From DASPPM01 sp052143835 (GTDB lineage Bacteria > Pseudomonadota > Alphaproteobacteria > JACZXZ01): a stretch of DNA of 64,000 nucleotides. The first letter of the stretch is position 1, and the number at the start of each line of letters is the position of its first letter. Positions 32,652-41,968 of this stretch are shown piece after piece. The notes under the pieces were generated by a model. The model had not been told where the DNA came from and ran no database searches. It saw only the letters and a list, made by a program, of their open reading frames with translations. The position numbers and the translations under genes are program-made. The DNA is taken from positions 58,155 through 122,154 of the forward strand of contig JBKQRV010000162.1 in NCBI GenBank assembly GCA_052143835.1. The letters run 5' to 3'.

Positions 32652-33472
32652 ACCGCGCACTGGCCCGCTTGGCACTCTATGCCGCCGTGCTCGCGGTCGC
32701 AGCACTCGTCGCCATGCCGATGTACTGGCTCGTGATCAGCGCGTTCAAGTCGAGCGACGAGATCTTCACCTCGACCCCGCGCTGGCTGCCCGCGACGCTC
32801 GAATGGCGGAACTTCGGCCGCGCCTGGGAAGGTGCGGCGTTCGGCCGCTATTTCCTGAACAGCACCGTGGTGGCGCTCGCGATCGTATTCCTGCAGCTCG
32901 CCACCTCCAGCCTTGCCGCCTATGCGCTGGCGCGCCGGCGCTTCGTCGGCCGCACGGTCGTCCTCCTCGCCGTCATCGGCGCGCTGATCATTCCCATCCA
33001 GGTGACCTTCCTCGCCAATTTCATAACGCTCCAGCATCTTGGTTGGCTCGACAGCTATTGGGCGCTGGTGGCGCCTTTCACCGCGAGTGCCTTCGGCACC
33101 TTCCTCTTGCGCCAGGCGTTTCTCGCGGTGCCCGAGGCGATGGAGGACGCCGCCCGCCTCGACCGCTGCACCGGGCTCGCCTTCCTCTGGCATTTCCTGT
33201 TGCCGCTCTCGCGTCCGACCGTGCTCGCCTTCACCCTGGTGGCACTGGTCACGCACTGGAACGACTACTTCTGGCCGCTGATCGTGACCAATCGCGACGA
33301 AATCCGCACCTTGCCGATCGGCCTCGCCATGTTCGTCACCCAGGAGGTGATGAGCGACTGGAACCTCTTGATGGCCGCCACCCTGTTCGTGGCGGCGCCG
33401 ATGCTGATAATCTTCTTCTTGACGCAGCGCTACTTCATCCGCAGCCATATGCACGCGGGGTTGAAGGGCTAA
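32648..33472 (+). CDS. ABC sugar-type permease, UgpE/MalG-like
   Basis: 274 residues, six membrane segments, EAA loop MEDAARLDRCTGLAFLWHFL and the MalG/UgpE N-terminus MYWLVISAFKSSDEIF. C-terminal FFLTQRYFIRSHMHAGLKG is typical of UgpE. Starts inside the previous stop codon. Confidence 0.9.
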   Translation: MNRALARLALYAAVLAVAALVAMPMYWLVISAFKSSDEIFTSTPRWLPATLEWRNFGRAWEGAAFGRYFLNSTVVALAIVFLQLATSSLAAYALARRRFVGRTVVLLAVIGALIIPIQVTFLANFITLQHLGWLDSYWALVAPFTASAFGTFLLRQAFLAVPEAMEDAARLDRCTGLAFLWHFLLPLSRPTVLAFTLVALVTHWNDYFWPLIVTNRDEIRTLPIGLAMFVTQEVMSDWNLLMAATLFVAAPMLIIFFLTQRYFIRSHMHAGLKG

Positions 33473-33491
33473 ATCCAGGGAGGTAAATGCC

Positions 33492-34766
33492 GTGAACATT
33501 CGTCACGTTCTCTGCGGTCTGCTTGCGGCGACGGCGCTGGCGTGCGGGTCGCCCGCCGGAGCCGCCGAGCCAGTTCACCTGAGCTTCTGGTATCCCGTCG
33601 ATCTCGGCGGCGGCCTCGCCAAGGTGATCGACGGCCTCGTCGCCGATTTCGACAAGGCGCACCCCGATATCCAGGTGACGCCGACCTACACCGGCAGCTA
33701 CGACACCACCTTGCAGAAGATCCAGGCCGCCAAGATGGCCGGGACATTGCCCGATGTCGCCGTCACTGAGATCAGCTCGGTCCCCGTGCTCGGCGCCCTG
33801 GGTGCTGCCCAGCCCCTCGACGCGCTGATCGCAGGCGAGGGCGGCAAGAAGTTCCTCGACAAATTCTGGCCGTCGATGCTGCTCAACTGCGTCTACGACG
33901 GCAAGGTCTACGGCATCCCGTTCCAGCGCTCGACCCCGGTGATGTACTACAACAAGGACGCGTTCAAGGCGGCGGGCCTCGATCCGGACAAGCCGCCGCT
34001 CACCTGGGACGAGATGGTGGCCGACGCGGAGAAGCTGACCAAGCGCGACGGCGAGCGCGTGACGCAATGGGGTCTGGAGCTGCCGCTCGAGGCCTTCGAC
34101 TGGTTCTACTATGCGCTGGTCTATTCCAATGGCGGTCAGTCCCTCAGCCCCGACGGCACCAAGGCGCTTTGGGACCAGCCGCCGGAGCTGGGAGCGCTCG
34201 GCTTCTGGCACGACCTCGTCAATAAATACAAGGTCACCCCCGCCTACACGCCGTGGAACGACGGCCCGCAGGAATTCGCCGCCGGCAAGGTGGCGATGAT
34301 CTGGCACTCGACCGGGTCGCAGGCCTTCATGCGTCAGAACGTGAAGTTCGCCTGGGGCCTTGGGCGCATCCCCAAGCACACGCAGTTCGGTCCGCCCTCA
34401 GGTGGGGGCAACATGATGCTCTATGCCACCGACCCGGCCCGGCAAAAGGCGGCGTGGAGCTTCATCGTCTGGCTGAGCGACGCCAAGCAGGCGGCGCGCT
34501 GGAGCATCGCTTCGGGCTATCTCGCGACCAATATCGCGTCGTGGGACCTGCCGGAGATGAAGGAGCTCGTCAAGGAGCATCCCGAGGTGCTGGTGACCAA
34601 GGCGCAGCTGCCGGATGCCAAGGCGGAGCCCGCCTCGGCGAAATACGCGCCGGCGCGCGACATCCTGAACGCCCTGATCAAGGATGTCTTGGCCAACAAG
34701 GTGCCGCTTGAGCCGGCGGTCAAGGAGGCGGTAGCCAACGCGAACGCGGCGATGGCCAAGCAATAG
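33492..34766 (+). CDS. ABC transporter periplasmic binding protein, UgpB-like
   Basis: 424 residues. Sec signal peptide (LLAATALACGSPAGAAEP, cleavage after AGA or GAA). Family-1 binding-protein body: VHLSFWYPVDLGGGLAKVID, YNKDAFKAAGLDPDKPPLTW, and the STGSQAFM and GGGNMMLYA segments of UgpB-type proteins. UgpB binds sn-glycerol-3-phosphate; a relative for another sugar phosphate is possible. GTG 33492 has GGGAGG eight bases upstream. The gene lies third in the operon, as in ugpAEBC-like arrangements. Confidence 0.88.
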   Translation: MNIRHVLCGLLAATALACGSPAGAAEPVHLSFWYPVDLGGGLAKVIDGLVADFDKAHPDIQVTPTYTGSYDTTLQKIQAAKMAGTLPDVAVTEISSVPVLGALGAAQPLDALIAGEGGKKFLDKFWPSMLLNCVYDGKVYGIPFQRSTPVMYYNKDAFKAAGLDPDKPPLTWDEMVADAEKLTKRDGERVTQWGLELPLEAFDWFYYALVYSNGGQSLSPDGTKALWDQPPELGALGFWHDLVNKYKVTPAYTPWNDGPQEFAAGKVAMIWHSTGSQAFMRQNVKFAWGLGRIPKHTQFGPPSGGGNMMLYATDPARQKAAWSFIVWLSDAKQAARWSIASGYLATNIASWDLPEMKELVKEHPEVLVTKAQLPDAKAEPASAKYAPARDILNALIKDVLANKVPLEPAVKEAVANANAAMAKQ

Positions 34767-35849
34767 ATGCGGCCTACAGCCCTCGCCCTCTCCGGGATCG
34801 CCAAGGCCCACGGCGACGTCGCGGTACTGCGCGGGCTCGATATCGAGGTCCTCGAGGGCGAGTTCTTCGTGCTCCTCGGCCCCTCCGGCTGCGGCAAGAC
34901 CACGCTCTTGAGAGCGGTGGCGGGGCTCACGGCACTCGACGCCGGAAGGATCGTGCTCGGCCGGCAGGACATCACCGACGTGCCGGCCGAGGCACGCAAC
35001 ATCGCGATGGTGTTCCAGGACTACGCGCTCTATCCGCACATGACCGTGCGGGACAATCTGGCGTTCGGGCTCAAGCGTCACCGCGTGCCGCGGGACGAGA
35101 TCTCGCGGCGGATCGAGCGCGTCACGCGCATGCTCGGCATCGACGCGCTGCTCCGGCGCAAGCCTCACCAGCTCTCCGGCGGGCAGCAACAGCGGGTGGC
35201 GCTCGGGCGCGCCGTGGTGCGCGAGCCCGCGCTTTTCCTGATGGACGAGCCGCTCTCGAACCTCGATGCCCAGGTCCGCGCCAACACGCGCGCGGAGCTC
35301 AAGGAATTGCAGCGCCGGCTCGGCGTGACGACGCTCTATGTCACGCACGACCAGATCGAAGCCATGACGCTCGCCGACAGGCTCGCCGTCATGAACGACG
35401 GCCGGCTCGAGCAGGTCGGCCCTCCGCTCGAGGTCTACCGCGCGCCGGCGACGCTCTTCGTCGCGCAATTCCTCTCGGCGCCGCGCCTCAACCTGCTCGA
35501 GGGCGAGATCGATGGCACCGGCGTTCGCACGGCCCTCGCCCTGTTCCCGGTCCCGGGACTTGCCGGAACGGGGCGGCGCGTCCGCGTCGGCATTCGCCCG
35601 GAATGGCTCCGGCTCAGCCCTAGACCGGTTGCCGACGCCACTCCCCTCGAGGTCGGCCTTGTCGAGCCGCTCGGGGCGGAAATCCTCGTCCACGCGCGCT
35701 GGTCAGGCGGAGATCTCGTCGCCCGCGTTGCCGCCGATGCGCTCGTGCCGGAGCGAGGTGCCGTGTGGATCGACGCCGCCGCATCGCGCGTCGATCTTTT
35801 CGACGACGCTGGCCGCAGGCTGGCGAACGATCCGGCGATTACCCCTTGA
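34767..35849 (+). CDS. ABC transporter ATPase, UgpC/MalK-like
   Basis: 360 residues. Walker A GPSGCGKTT, Q-loop VFQDYALYPHMTV, signature LSGGQQQR, Walker B ALFLMDEP, H-loop VTHDQ, and a C-terminal TOBE region (about 240-360) typical of carbohydrate importers. The ATG directly abuts the preceding stop, so translation is coupled. It energises the two permeases. Last gene of the operon. Confidence 0.93.
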   Translation: MRPTALALSGIAKAHGDVAVLRGLDIEVLEGEFFVLLGPSGCGKTTLLRAVAGLTALDAGRIVLGRQDITDVPAEARNIAMVFQDYALYPHMTVRDNLAFGLKRHRVPRDEISRRIERVTRMLGIDALLRRKPHQLSGGQQQRVALGRAVVREPALFLMDEPLSNLDAQVRANTRAELKELQRRLGVTTLYVTHDQIEAMTLADRLAVMNDGRLEQVGPPLEVYRAPATLFVAQFLSAPRLNLLEGEIDGTGVRTALALFPVPGLAGTGRRVRVGIRPEWLRLSPRPVADATPLEVGLVEPLGAEILVHARWSGGDLVARVAADALVPERGAVWIDAAASRVDLFDDAGRRLANDPAITP

Positions 35850-35864
35850 GATCGGCGCTGGGGC

Positions 35865-35882
35865 GGAGCTCGATCGAGCTCC
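35865..35882. other. Palindrome after the ABC operon
   Basis: GGAGCTCGATCGAGCTCC is a perfect 18-base palindrome 16 bases after the ATPase stop. No T run follows. It could mark the transcript end or be a protein-binding site. Confidence 0.4.
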
Positions 35883-35998
35883 CCATGAGATCGAACCGGC
35901 CATCCCTCATAAAAAGATTATGCCGCCCCGCGCAGGTTTTCCCCAAACCCGCTGGGCGGCATCGACAGGCTGCGAAAGGCGGAGCGGCTTAGGCTGAG

Positions 35999-36166
35999 CT
36001 AGTGCCGATCGATCTGGGTCATCTCGTCCTTGATCTTAAGTTTTTGGCGCTTGAGGTCGTGGATTTTGGTGGCATCGGGTAGCGGGCGATTGTTTTCGTC
36101 TTGGATCGCGGCATCGAGCGCCGCGTGCTTGGCTTTGAGGGAATCGATCCGCTCTGCAATGTTCAC
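35999..36166 (-). CDS. DUF465 (YdcH-type) small protein
   Basis: 55 residues reading VNIAERIDSLKAKHAALDAA then PLPDATKIHDLKRQKLKIKD, the DUF465 pattern of a short helical hairpin. GTG start at 36166 has an excellent AGGAGG seven bases upstream. A second DUF465 gene lies at 38304. Function is not established. Confidence 0.85.
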   Translation of the reverse strand: MNIAERIDSLKAKHAALDAAIQDENNRPLPDATKIHDLKRQKLKIKDEMTQIDRH

Positions 36167-36335
36167 CGGACACCTCCTGTCAATCGAGTCCGACAGCGGC
36201 GAGTGACTCGCCGCATGAAAATGCTACGCCCGTTTTTGGCTCAGCGCCAGCGCCCGATTGAGGCCCGGGATTTGGGGGCTAAGCCTCGGAATCACAACAA
36301 AATCTTGTCGCTGAGTCGGAGCCGCCCAGGGCCCT

Positions 36336-36953
36336 TCAAGGGGGCCCCGCTCGGCTCGCTCCGCGAGGAGCGCGGCGGACGAGGATGGACTCGAGCTCGC
36401 CCTTGCCAAGCTCGGGAAATACGCCTGCGAGTACTGCGAAAAGATCGCTCCGGTCGGCCGAGTCGAGGGGTGCCCCAAGCAAGGCAAGGTAGGCCAAGGC
36501 CCCCTCTGCGGCATCGCGGGCGCGCGCGGCCAAAGGGACGGCAGCGCTCTCCGACGACACGGGACGGGCGGATGCGGCGAGGATGAGTTGCTCGATATGC
36601 TCCGCCTCGAGCTCGACCGCGGCGATTTTCTTGCGCAGCGCCTCGGCAAGCTCGGCGAGCAGCGCGTCCGTTGGCTGCGGTAGCGGTGCGGACTCGCGCC
36701 TGAGGCGCACCCTCACGGCCCTGAGGCCGCGCACGAGCCGGCCGTGCCAGGGCTCGACCGCGGCCGCGGCGCGCCTCAAGTCCTCGCCCGCGAGCGCGCC
36801 CCGCCCGCTCCGCGCGTGCCAACAGCAGAAGAGCAGCAGGTTCACATCGGCGCCGTGGCGCTCCTGGAGGGCGAGGCACGCGGCTGGGACGCCCTCGCGG
36901 CCGTAGACGGCAAGCGAGAAGTCCCAGAATTCGCAAGTCGGAAAGCGGGCCAT
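36336..36953 (-). CDS. TIGR02444 family protein
   Basis: 205 residues. The N-terminus has FWDFSLAVYGREGVPAACLA and DVNLLLFCCWHARSGR, the TIGR02444/DUF2390 signature; the rest is Ala/Glu-rich helix. Cytoplasmic, no known function. It is 33 bases downstream of the phosphofructokinase stop, so it may share its transcript. Confidence 0.8.
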   Translation of the reverse strand: MARFPTCEFWDFSLAVYGREGVPAACLALQERHGADVNLLLFCCWHARSGRGALAGEDLRRAAAAVEPWHGRLVRGLRAVRVRLRRESAPLPQPTDALLAELAEALRKKIAAVELEAEHIEQLILAASARPVSSESAAVPLAARARDAAEGALAYLALLGAPLDSADRSDLFAVLAGVFPELGKGELESILVRRAPRGASRAGPP

Positions 36954-36986
36954 GGCGCCGTTCCCCCCCTCGACCTTAAATCCGCG

Positions 36987-38063
36987 TCAGTCCCCGAACG
37001 AGATGCCGAGGCCGCGCGCCGTGCGCACGAGCGGGCCGTCGACGTCCACGAGGAAGGGCCGGTCGATCACCTCCTCGAGCGGCACGTCGGAGATGCGGCG
37101 ATGGCGCCAGAGAACCATGCGATCGAAGCGGCCTTCCGCGATCATGTCGACGGCGTGCACGCCGAAGGCGCTGGCCATGAGCCGGTCGAGCGGACTCGGG
37201 CTGGTGCCGCGCTGCAGGTGGCCGAGGACGGTGGCGCGCGCCTCCGCGCCGGTGAGCTCTTGCAGGCGCCGCGCGATGTAGTAACCGATGCCGCCGTAAT
37301 GGGCCGTGCTTCCGAAGGCACCCGTCACCGCATCGCCCGCCTCGGTCCTGACCGCTTCGGCGACCACCACGAGGAAGAAATTGCGGCCATGCGCCTTGAT
37401 GGTCTCGATATGCTCGACGACGCGCGCGAGACGATGGGGAATTTCCGGGATGAGGATGACGTCGGCACCTCCTGCGATCCCGGCGCCGAGTGCAATATGG
37501 CCCGCATCCCGCCCCATGGTCTCGAGCACCATGATGCGGCTATGGCTCGCCGCGGTCGGCTGGAGATTGTCGAGCGCCTCGCACGCGATCCGCACCGCGC
37601 TGTCGTGGCCGATGGCCGCCTCGGTCACGCCGATATCGTTGTCGATCGTCTTGGGGATGCCGACCAGCCCGATGCCGCCCTGCTGCGCCAGGCGCCGCAG
37701 GATCGCGAGGCTGCCGTCCCCGCCGACGCCGATCAGCGCATCGAGCTCGAGCGCGCGATAGCCTTCGATTACCTCCTCCGAGCGGTCGATCAGGCTCCCG
37801 TCCGGCATGGGGAAGGCAAAGGGATTGCCCGTGTTCGTGGTGCCGAGGATGGTGCCGCCGAGGCGTATGATCTCCGGCTCGAGGACGCCGGGCCTGAGCA
37901 CCTCGTGCGCCGGCGGCCGTGCCATGAGGCCGAGCGTGCCCTGGCGGATGCCGATGACGGTCCAGCCGTAGCCGATGACGGCGCGGCGCACGACCGCGCG
38001 GATGGTGGCATTGAGGCCGGCGCAGTCGCCGCCGCTGGTAAGCAGGCCGATTCTCTTGGTCAT
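36987..38063 (-). CDS. 6-phosphofructokinase
   Basis: 358 residues. IGLLTSGGDCAGLNATIRAV, GVGGDGSLAILRRL and GIPKTIDNDIGVTEAAIGHD are the PFK motifs, with the catalytic Asp in TIDND and METMGRDAGHIAL-type substrate loop (MVLETMGRDAGHIA). The Gly in GGDGS is the ATP-type residue, while Lys in GIPKT is the PPi-type residue, the mix seen in group-III mixed-substrate enzymes, mostly ATP-using. It phosphorylates fructose 6-phosphate. Located between TIGR02444 and DUF465 genes. Confidence 0.9.
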   Translation of the reverse strand: MTKRIGLLTSGGDCAGLNATIRAVVRRAVIGYGWTVIGIRQGTLGLMARPPAHEVLRPGVLEPEIIRLGGTILGTTNTGNPFAFPMPDGSLIDRSEEVIEGYRALELDALIGVGGDGSLAILRRLAQQGGIGLVGIPKTIDNDIGVTEAAIGHDSAVRIACEALDNLQPTAASHSRIMVLETMGRDAGHIALGAGIAGGADVILIPEIPHRLARVVEHIETIKAHGRNFFLVVVAEAVRTEAGDAVTGAFGSTAHYGGIGYYIARRLQELTGAEARATVLGHLQRGTSPSPLDRLMASAFGVHAVDMIAEGRFDRMVLWRHRRISDVPLEEVIDRPFLVDVDGPLVRTARGLGISFGD

Positions 38064-38303
38064 GACGGCTTTCGCCCCCTATAAGTCCGACCGGCCCGAG
38101 TGTGGCCTAGTTGCCAGCAGGCATCAATCGCAGGCCCAAGCACATGCAACGCCTTGAGTCGGGACGCAATTTTTGCGCTCGCCAGCCCCGGGCGGCGACG
38201 CGCGCATGAGAAAGCGCCGGGCGAGCCCGCGCGGGCATTTCGCGGGCAGCCCCGCTGCTGTAAGATTTCGCTCGGGGGAAAATGAGAGGGGGAAGTCGGC
38301 GGG

Positions 38304-38510
38304 TTGAGCGAGGAAGAGACAGCCCAGCTCAAGGCGCGCCTCGCAGCGCTCAAAAGCGAGCATCGAGACTTGGACGAGGTCATCGCCCGGGTGAGCGAAG
38401 GGGGCGTTTACGATCAGCTGATGATGCAGCGCCTCAAGAAACGCAAGCTCGCGCTCAAGGACCAGATCGCCAAGTTGGAGAGCCAGCTTGTCCCAGATAT
38501 CATCGCCTGA
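38304..38510 (+). CDS. DUF465 (YdcH-type) small protein
   Basis: 68 residues reading MSEEETAQLKARLAALKSEH then LMMQRLKKRKLALKDQIAKL, a DUF465 helical hairpin. The start is the TTG at 38304, with GGGGAAG nine bases upstream; no ATG fits the family N-terminus. It is convergent with the diguanylate cyclase gene, 21 bases apart. Confidence 0.8.
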   Translation: MSEEETAQLKARLAALKSEHRDLDEVIARVSEGGVYDQLMMQRLKKRKLALKDQIAKLESQLVPDIIA

Positions 38511-38531
38511 TCACGCTCGCGCGCGCCCTGC

Positions 38532-39239
38532 TCACGCGTCCGGGGGGCCCTTCTTGTGCGCATACATCGCCTTGTCCGCCGCATCGATCACATGATCCAG
38601 GTTCTCGTCGGGACGGAACTCGTAGCTGCCGAAGGCGACGCTGATCCCGATCGTGTTGCCGCGGTAGGCGAGCGGCTTGGCCTCGACCGCGGCGGCCAAG
38701 CTCGCCGCCTTCTCGGCCGCGGCCTCTCTGGCGACGTGCACCAGGATGACTCCGAACTCGTCGCCGCCCAGCCGGCCCACGATGTCGAACTCGCGCACGC
38801 TCGCCACCAGGGTCTCGGCGACGCTGACAAGTGCCGCGTCGCCCGCGGCATGGCCGTGGGTATCGTTGATCTCCTTGAGCTCGTTCACGTCGAAATAAAG
38901 CACGCTGCACGGCACCCCGTAGCGCCGCGCGTAGCTCATTGTGCGCGAAAGCTCGCGCGTGAAAGCCCGGCGGTTGACAACGGGAACGAGGCTGTCCTGG
39001 TCGGCGAGCCGCTCGAGATAACCGACCCTGGCCCTCGCCTCCTTGAGATCGCGGCGCAAATCCTCGAGCTCGGCTACGAGCCCGAGCATGGCCTCGCGCG
39101 CCGTTGGCGTAAGCTCGTTTTCGGGAACCCCGGCAACCGCGCCGGCGCCGTCGGCCTCAGCCCCGTTCGCCGCGGGAGGCGGCCCCGTTTTTGCTGGGGC
39201 AGACCGCGGAGTATCCCCTTTGTTTTTGATTGTCATCAT
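38532..39239 (-). CDS. GGDEF diguanylate cyclase
   Basis: 235 residues. A disordered N-terminus and a short helix with coiled coil (EDLRRDLKEARARVGYLERL) precede a GGDEF domain: DSLVPVVNRRAF, LYFDVNELKEINDTHGHAAG and the active-site GRLGGDEFGVI. The inhibitory I-site RxxD (REFD) sits five residues before GGDEF, so c-di-GMP feedback is expected. There is no sensor domain or membrane segment. Start at 39239 or 39236 (tandem ATG); an open frame to 39416 crosses a tandem repeat. Confidence 0.88.
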   Translation of the reverse strand: MMTIKNKGDTPRSAPAKTGPPPAANGAEADGAGAVAGVPENELTPTAREAMLGLVAELEDLRRDLKEARARVGYLERLADQDSLVPVVNRRAFTRELSRTMSYARRYGVPCSVLYFDVNELKEINDTHGHAAGDAALVSVAETLVASVREFDIVGRLGGDEFGVILVHVAREAAAEKAASLAAAVEAKPLAYRGNTIGISVAFGSYEFRPDENLDHVIDAADKAMYAHKKGPPDA

Positions 39240-39391
39240 GACGACATGCGCCGGCCGAGGAGATTTTTCCGTACGAAGTCTGTGATCTTTTTGAGGCGCG
39301 GCCGCAGTCGTCGGGTTTCCCCCTCTCGGCGCGCCATCGAGGTGGCGAGGCAGCCCTCGGAAACTTGCCGATCTCATTAAGCACGAATTGG

Positions 39392-39431
39392 TGCAAATCG
39401 TAACGGAAAGATGCAAATCGTAACAGAAAAG
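39392..39431. repeat. 20-bp tandem direct repeat upstream of the cyclase
   Basis: TGCAAATCGTAACGGAAAGA (39392-39411) is followed at once by TGCAAATCGTAACAGAAAAG (39412-39431), 18 of 20 bases equal. It lies between the cyclase start and purE, in an AT-richer part of a 384-base gap (39240-39623) that holds no gene. It resembles a two-site operator. Confidence 0.6.
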
Positions 39432-39623
39432 TGTACGTCCCGCCCCGTCGAGCTGGAGGCCGTAGCCGCAGGCGGCGGCTCGGGCCGCCGCGACGGCGCG
39501 CGGCAGCGCCGCTTGAAAGCGACGTTCCCTTCCCTATAATTGCGCCTCCTCGGCGCAACTGCGTCACGTCCTTGCGGCCGGCTCGGGAGCGACAAGCCTT
39601 TGACAAGGGAGCGCAAAAGAGCA

Positions 39624-40124
39624 ATGGGCCGCAGCAAGGAGCCGGCGCTCGTCGGCATCGTCATGGGCAGCCAGTCCGATTGGGATACCATGCGCCACGC
39701 CGCCGACACCCTCGCCCGCCTCGGCGTGCCCCACGAGACCCGCATCGTCTCCGCCCACCGCACGCCCAAGCGGCTCTATGCCTATGCCGAGGGCGCGAAA
39801 GCGCGCGGGCTCAAGGCCATCATCGCGGGTGCGGGTGGTGCCGCACACCTCCCCGGCATGACCGCCTCCTTGACCCCTCTTCCCGTCTTCGGCGTGCCGA
39901 TCGAGAGCAAGGCGCTCTCCGGCCTCGACAGTCTGCTCTCGATCGTGCAAATGCCGGCGGGCATTCCCGTCGGCACACTGGCGATCGGCAAGGCGGGTGC
40001 GGTGAACGCGGCCCTCCTCGTCGCGGCCGTGCTGGCGCTCACGAATCCGGCGCTCGCCGCGGCGCTCGAGGCCTACCGCGCGCAGCAGACGGCCGCGGTC
40101 GAGGAGCGGCCGGCCGAGGCATGA
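39624..40124 (+). CDS. purE: N5-carboxyaminoimidazole ribonucleotide mutase
   Basis: 166 residues. IVMGSQSDWDTMRHAADTLA, VSAHRTPKRLYAYAEGAKAR and AGAGGAAHLPGMTASLTPLP are the PurE substrate-binding motifs. It converts N5-CAIR to CAIR in purine synthesis. The TGA overlaps the ATG of purK (ATGA). Confidence 0.96.
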   Translation: MGRSKEPALVGIVMGSQSDWDTMRHAADTLARLGVPHETRIVSAHRTPKRLYAYAEGAKARGLKAIIAGAGGAAHLPGMTASLTPLPVFGVPIESKALSGLDSLLSIVQMPAGIPVGTLAIGKAGAVNAALLVAAVLALTNPALAAALEAYRAQQTAAVEERPAEA

Positions 40125-41254
40125 GTCCGGAAGCGCCCGTGGCCGCCCAGCTGAGCGAGGTGCGGCTCCCCCCCGGAAGCCGCATCGGCATCCTGGGCGG
40201 CGGCCAGCTCGGGCGCATGACGGCGATGGCGGCGGCTCGGCTCGGCTATAGCTGCCACATCTATTGCCCGAGCGAGGACGAGCCGGCCCTGCAAGTGACG
40301 GCGGCGCACACCATCGCTCCCTATGAAGATACCGCCTCGCTCGCGGCCTTTGCGGACACCGTCCAAGTCGTCACCTTCGAGTTCGAGAACGTGCCCGCCG
40401 AGGCGGCCAAGACGCTCGCAGCGAAGGTGCCCGTGCGTCCCGGCTGGAAGGCGCTCCATATCGCCCAGAACCGGCTGCGCGAAAAGGATTTCCTCAGGGG
40501 GATCGGCGTGCCCACCGTGGACTTCCGCGAGGTCGCCGACCTGAGCGCGCTTGCCCGGGCCGTAGAGGACCTCGGCCGCCCGGCCGTGCTCAAACGCGCG
40601 ATGCTCGGCTATGACGGCAAGGGCCAAGTTCCCATCAAAGCGGGGACGGCACTCGACGCGGCCTGGGCCGCGATGGGAGCCGAGCGCGGCGTGCTCGAGT
40701 CCTTCATCGAGTTCTCGAGCGAGATCTCGGTCATCGTCGCGCGCGGGCTTGACGGCACGGTTGCGACATACGACGCCGTCGAGAACCGGCACGTCAATCA
40801 CATCCTCGACACCACCACGGCACCCGCGCGCATCGAGGAAAGCCTGCGCATCGAGGCGGAAAGGCTCGCGCGCCGCATCGCCGAGGCGCTCGAGCTCGTC
40901 GGCCTCGTCGCCGTCGAGATGTTCGTCACGCGCGACGGCCGGCTGCTCGTCAACGAGCTCGCCCCGCGCCCGCACAATTCCGGCCACTGGACCATCGACG
41001 CTTGTGCGACGAGCCAGTTCGAGCAGCTCGTGCGCGCGGTGTGCGGTCTACCGCTTGGATCGACGGAGCGCCATTCGGACGCGGTGATGAAGAACCTCAT
41101 CGGGCACGCTGCGGACGACTGGCTGGAGATTCTGGAAGATCCCTCGGCCAAGCTTCATCTTTACGGCAAGGCGCATGCACGGCCGGGCCGCAAGATGGGA
41201 CACGTGACGCGGCTCCATCCGAAGACGAAGGACAAAGGACAGAAGACGGAATAG
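40121..41254 (+). CDS. purK: N5-carboxyaminoimidazole ribonucleotide synthase
   Basis: 377 residues. ATP-grasp enzyme with N-terminal IGILGGGQLGRMTAMAAARL, ATP-binding VLKRAMLGYDGKGQVPIK and metal-site EMFVTRDGRLLVNELAPRPH. It makes N5-CAIR from AIR, ATP and bicarbonate and hands it to PurE. Starts inside the purE stop codon; an open frame far upstream is only the purE overlap. The purEK operon is the standard arrangement. Confidence 0.96.
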   Translation: MSPEAPVAAQLSEVRLPPGSRIGILGGGQLGRMTAMAAARLGYSCHIYCPSEDEPALQVTAAHTIAPYEDTASLAAFADTVQVVTFEFENVPAEAAKTLAAKVPVRPGWKALHIAQNRLREKDFLRGIGVPTVDFREVADLSALARAVEDLGRPAVLKRAMLGYDGKGQVPIKAGTALDAAWAAMGAERGVLESFIEFSSEISVIVARGLDGTVATYDAVENRHVNHILDTTTAPARIEESLRIEAERLARRIAEALELVGLVAVEMFVTRDGRLLVNELAPRPHNSGHWTIDACATSQFEQLVRAVCGLPLGSTERHSDAVMKNLIGHAADDWLEILEDPSAKLHLYGKAHARPGRKMGHVTRLHPKTKDKGQKTE

Positions 41255-41314
41255 AGGCGCGCGCAAGGCGGCGGCGCCTCTTTCGTCTGTCGTTTGTCGT
41301 CGCCCGGCCGACCC

Positions 41315-41968
41315 CTACCAGCGTCGGCGCTGCGGCCGTGGCGGTCGGAAGGGCGAGGGAAACGCCGCCAGCCGATCGCGCACGCGGGCGAAGAAGCGCG
41401 GCACACCCATCGCCTCGTCGATCCGCCGCTCAAGAAAGCCCCAGCTATCGCCGCAACCCGGGGATTGGTCGTTGAGCCAATAGAGCAGGGTCGCCGAGTA
41501 GACGCCGGAGAGGAGTGCGCGCTTGGTGTAGAAATTGAAATCCGTGGCACTGTCGCCGGCCGCATACCAGATGGCGTCCACCGTGCGCCAGAGGAGCTTG
41601 AGCCCGAGGGGAGCGTTCTGCGGCAAGGCCAGGACCATCAAGGCCCGCCGGATCGCCTCGCGCTCCCCGAGACTGAGCTCGAGGCGCCGGCGGATCGCCG
41701 CGACGATGCGCTCGCGCACGCGCATCTCTTTGAACCCCTCCATGCTCTCGAGCGCGGTCAGCATGGCCTGGTCGGCCCGCTCCGAGGCATAGCCGATCGC
41801 ATCCGGCACCCCGCCGGAAAAGGCGTCGAGCGCCATTGCCGGGTCATAACCCGCATCCTTGGCACCTTCCATGAGGGCCGTCTCGCTCCAGCCTTCGAAG
41901 GGGACATGGACGAGAGCCTTCTCGAGAATGCGCGCGCGCATGGTCTCGAAAGCGTCTTTCCTGGTCAT
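41315..41968 (-). CDS. COQ9 family protein (ubiquinone biosynthesis lipid-binding)
   Basis: 217 residues. A TetR-like N-terminal helix bundle (ILEKALVHVPFEGWSETALM) and the COQ9 core (ALPQNAPLGLKLLWRTVDAIWYAAGDSATDFNFYTKRALL). The segment DTSTDFNYYTKR-like here reads DSATDFNFYTKR, the family hallmark. COQ9 binds ubiquinone intermediates and presents them to Coq7-type hydroxylases. The ATG overlaps the def stop (ATGA). Confidence 0.93.
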   Translation of the reverse strand: MTRKDAFETMRARILEKALVHVPFEGWSETALMEGAKDAGYDPAMALDAFSGGVPDAIGYASERADQAMLTALESMEGFKEMRVRERIVAAIRRRLELSLGEREAIRRALMVLALPQNAPLGLKLLWRTVDAIWYAAGDSATDFNFYTKRALLSGVYSATLLYWLNDQSPGCGDSWGFLERRIDEAMGVPRFFARVRDRLAAFPSPFRPPRPQRRRW

